Of a DNA stretch of 64,000 nt, positions 61,535 to 64,000 are shown piece by piece. This DNA is from Asanoa sp. WMMD1127 (GTDB lineage Bacteria > Actinomycetota > Actinomycetes > Mycobacteriales > Micromonosporaceae). Numbering within the stretch: position 1 is the stretch's first letter; each line of letters opens with the position of its first letter. The stretch is from the NCBI RefSeq assembly GCF_029626225.1, contig NZ_JARUBP010000001.1, positions 6,820,001 through 6,884,000 on the forward strand, given 5' to 3'. Under the pieces are notes generated by a model. That model had not been told where the DNA came from. It did no database searches and saw only the letters and a program-made list of their open reading frames with translations. The position numbers and the translations under genes are program-made.

Positions 61535-61563
61535 GCGGCCGCCCTCGAGGCGGTCCGCTTTCC
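61535..61563 (+). terminator. Trp attenuator hairpin
   Basis: Stem GCGGCCGCC / GGCGGTCCGC with one bulge and CTCGA loop, followed by TTTCC. It lies 9 bases after the leader stop and 45 bases before the trpEG ATG. Leader plus hairpin form a transcription attenuator. Confidence 0.75.
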
Positions 61564-61607
61564 GGTTTCCGCTCGACGGCACCCGCCCGAGCCACGAGGA
61601 AACCGCC

Positions 61608-63428
61608 ATGCAGATCGACCCGCACCGCCCGTTCGCCCTGGTCCGTCGCGAGGGCGCGGACCACGTCGACGTCTACGCCGGACCGGTCCGGACCGTCGCC
61701 ACCCTCGCCGAGCTGCCCATCCCCGCGCTGGCCGTGGTCCCCTACCGCCAGGTGGCCGAGCGCGGCTTCGACGCCGTCGACGACGGCGTACCCCTGGAAT
61801 GCCTGTCGATCGAGAGGCACGAGCGGGCGCCGCTCGAAGAGGTCCTCGCGGCGCTGCCGGACGCGCCGGTGCGCACCCGCGGGCCGCGCGGCTTCGACGT
61901 CACCGACGAGGCCTACGCGGGAACCGTGTCGCGGGTGCTGGCCGACGAGATCGGCCGGGGCGAGGGCGCCAACTTCGTCATCCACCGGGCGTTCACCGCC
62001 CAGGTCGACGGGTCGCCGGTGGCGGCGGCGCTGGCCGCGTACCGCCGGCTGTTGCTGGACGAGCGCGGCGCGTACTGGACGTTCCTGGTGCACACGGGCG
62101 CCCGCGTGATCGTCGGCGCGTCGCCGGAGCGGCACGTTTCGGTCGAGGACGGCCTGGTGATGATGAACCCGATCTCCGGCACCCACCGGCACGGCGGCCC
62201 GGTCGACCTGCTCGAGTTCCTTGCCGACCCGAAGGAGGTCGACGAGCTCTACATGGTGCTCGACGAGGAGCTCAAGATGATGGCCACGGTCGCCGAGTCC
62301 GGCGGCCAGGTGGTCGGGCCCTATCTCAAAGAGATGGCACACCTCACGCACACCGAGTACCTCCTGGCCGGGCGGTGCACCCGGGACGTCCGCGACGTGC
62401 TGCGCGAGACGATGTTCGCGCCGACCGTGACCGGCAGCCCGATCGAGAACGCGTGCCGCGTGATCGCCCGGCACGAGGGGCGGGGGCGGCGCTACTACGC
62501 CGGGGTGCTCGCGCTGCTCGACCATGACGAGCAGGGGCGGCAGACGCTGGACGCGCCGATCCTGATCCGCGCGGCGGAGATCACCGCGGACGGGGCGTTG
62601 CGGGTGCCGGTCGGCGCGACGCTGGTCCGGCACTCGACCACGGCCGGCGAGGTCGCCGAGACCCACGCCAAGGCCGCCGGGATCCTGTCCGCGCTGGGCC
62701 TCGTGCCCGCCGCCCCGCCGGCCGGCGCGCCGGTGTCCCGGGCCGGCGACCCCGAGGTGCAGGCGCTGCTCTCGGCCCGCAACGACCACCTGGCGCGGTT
62801 CTGGCTCGACGAGCGGCCGGCGGGCGCGCTGGTCTCGGCGGCGCTGGCCGGGCGGCGGGTCGTCGTGGTGGACGCCGAGGACACGTTCACCGGGATGCTC
62901 GCCCACCAGCTGCGGGCGCTCGGCCTGCGGGTGTCGGTGGTGCCGTGGACCGCGCCGGCGTGGGGCGACGCCGACCTGGTGATCGCCGGGCCGGGACCGG
63001 GCGACCCGACCGACCCGGCCTCGCCGAAGATGGCGGCGATGCGGTCGGTGGTGACCGCGCGGCTGGTCGACGGCCGGCCGCTGCTCGGCGTCTGCCTGGG
63101 CCACCAGATCCTGTCGTCGGTGCTGGGGCTGGGGATGCATCGCCGGCCGGCGCCGTACCAGGGTGTCCAGAAGGTCGTCGACCTGTTCGGGACGCCGCGC
63201 CGGGTGGGCTTCTACTCCACCTTCACCCCCGTGGCGGCCTCGACGACGTGCGAGTCACCGTTCGGCGCCGTCGAGCTGGCGCGGGCGGCCGACGGGAGCG
63301 TGCCCGCGCTGCGGGGGTCCACCTTCGCCGGTGTGCAGTTCCATCCCGAGTCGGTGCTCAGCGAGGACGGCCTGGCCGCGCTGACCGACCTGCTGCTGCA
63401 CGTGCTCGCTCCGGTCGCGTCGGCATAG
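61608..63428 (+). CDS. trpE: Fused anthranilate synthase TrpE-TrpG
   Basis: 606 residues. The N-terminal about 415 residues are a chorismate-binding synthase (GRGEGANFVIHRAF; GASPERHVSVEDGLVMMNPISG region holds the ISG-T motif; TVTGSPIENACRVI). The C-terminal about 190 residues form a glutamine amidotransferase with GVCLGHQILSS (nucleophile Cys) and FAGVQFHPESVLSEDG (His/Glu). It converts chorismate plus glutamine to anthranilate. PhzE-type aminodeoxyisochorismate synthases share this architecture, but the Trp-Trp attenuator upstream supports a tryptophan role. ATG at 61608 follows ACGAGGAAA. Confidence 0.93.
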   Translation: MQIDPHRPFALVRREGADHVDVYAGPVRTVATLAELPIPALAVVPYRQVAERGFDAVDDGVPLECLSIERHERAPLEEVLAALPDAPVRTRGPRGFDVTDEAYAGTVSRVLADEIGRGEGANFVIHRAFTAQVDGSPVAAALAAYRRLLLDERGAYWTFLVHTGARVIVGASPERHVSVEDGLVMMNPISGTHRHGGPVDLLEFLADPKEVDELYMVLDEELKMMATVAESGGQVVGPYLKEMAHLTHTEYLLAGRCTRDVRDVLRETMFAPTVTGSPIENACRVIARHEGRGRRYYAGVLALLDHDEQGRQTLDAPILIRAAEITADGALRVPVGATLVRHSTTAGEVAETHAKAAGILSALGLVPAAPPAGAPVSRAGDPEVQALLSARNDHLARFWLDERPAGALVSAALAGRRVVVVDAEDTFTGMLAHQLRALGLRVSVVPWTAPAWGDADLVIAGPGPGDPTDPASPKMAAMRSVVTARLVDGRPLLGVCLGHQILSSVLGLGMHRRPAPYQGVQKVVDLFGTPRRVGFYSTFTPVAASTTCESPFGAVELARAADGSVPALRGSTFAGVQFHPESVLSEDGLAALTDLLLHVLAPVASA

Positions 63429-63464
63429 TCGGCGCGTTACCGGGTACGGCAGCACCAAGCCGGT

Positions 63465-63497
63465 GGGTCGGGCGGGTCGAGAGCCCCCGCCCGGCCC
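63465..63497 (+). terminator. Hairpin terminator after trpEG
   Basis: Stem GGGTCGGGCGGG / CCCGCCCGGCCC with one wobble and a 9-base loop, 37 bases after the stop. Confidence 0.7.
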
Positions 63498-63508
63498 GCC
63501 GGCCCTCG

Positions 63509-63528
63509 TGTCCACCGGTTGGTGGACA
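63509..63528. promoter_or_regulatory. Operator-like inverted repeat before the ABC ATPase
   Basis: TGTCCACC-GGTT-GGTGGACA, perfect 8-base arms, 59 bases upstream of the next gene. It resembles a TetR/PadR-type operator; the regulator is not in the window. Confidence 0.5.
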
Positions 63529-63587
63529 GTGGAGTTCCGACCGCCGGTCGTCCCGTCGGTGGGGTCCCGCGGCGAACCATCGAAGGC

Positions 63588-64000
<413 letters not shown>

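Overview
The window is high-GC actinobacterial DNA. GTG and TTG starts with purine-rich ribosome sites, ATGA/GTGA gene overlaps, a LexA box of the CGAAC-N4-GTTCG type, TGGGAGCGCTCCCA cellulose-regulator boxes, a conservon-type kinase, an F420-type oxidoreductase and a Trp-Trp leader before a fused trpE-trpG all point to a filamentous soil actinomycete. Micromonosporaceae is my best guess, but the family is inference. No rRNA, tRNA, CRISPR array, insertion sequence or prophage was recognised. The first and last genes are cut by the window edges.

Layout. 1-10.7 kb: a partial ATPase/TPR regulator, an alpha/beta-hydrolase-glycosyltransferase fusion facing a methyltransferase, a YCII/ECF42 sigma-factor pair, and a LuxR-LAL regulator with two small downstream genes. 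10.7-18 kb: an MFS pump, an AraC regulator, a secreted GH13 amylase, a Nudix hydrolase and SOS-controlled DNA polymerase IV. 18.4-20.3 kb: a two-gene operon of PEP-mutase-like and DapA-like proteins, both lacking canonical catalytic residues. 20.3-28.7 kb: three transport loci (an ABC exporter with MarR, a two-gene ABC exporter, an MMPL exporter with MarR and GNAT). 28.7-31.7 kb: HEAT-like, YqeB-like, sulfotransferase-like and class IV aminotransferase genes. 31.8-40.9 kb: five co-directional envelope genes (TPR/FN3, propeller/FN3, MoxR, DUF58, transglutaminase-like). 41.5-47.5 kb: isochorismatase-fold, DUF3159, LLM and SDR oxidoreductases, a DHA2 pump and a globin. 48.8-56.8 kb: a cellulose locus with GH48 cellulase, two tandem diguanylate cyclases and a lipoprotein GH1 beta-glucosidase, with three CelR/CebR-type boxes. 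56.8-64 kb: an incomplete conservon, an FGGY kinase, attenuated trpEG and a partial ABC ATPase.

How the genes work together. The cellulose locus is the clearest unit. GH48 releases cellobiose from chain ends, GH1 cleaves cello-oligomers at the cell surface, and the boxes suggest one LacI-type repressor controls both. The second box has a promoter-like -10 and sits before a compact region that ends in a strong terminator but contains no convincing protein gene; it is a candidate small regulated RNA. The 31.8-40.9 kb block looks like a MoxR/DUF58 envelope system in which the transglutaminase domain has Ser and Gln where catalytic Cys and His belong.

Another theme is a set of GC-rich short tandem arrays in gene-free gaps (near 10.7, 12.1, 18.1, 41.2, 47.8 and 48.2 kb), each with its own unit length. 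Many genes here have well-supported families but unknown substrates, and this is stated entry by entry.
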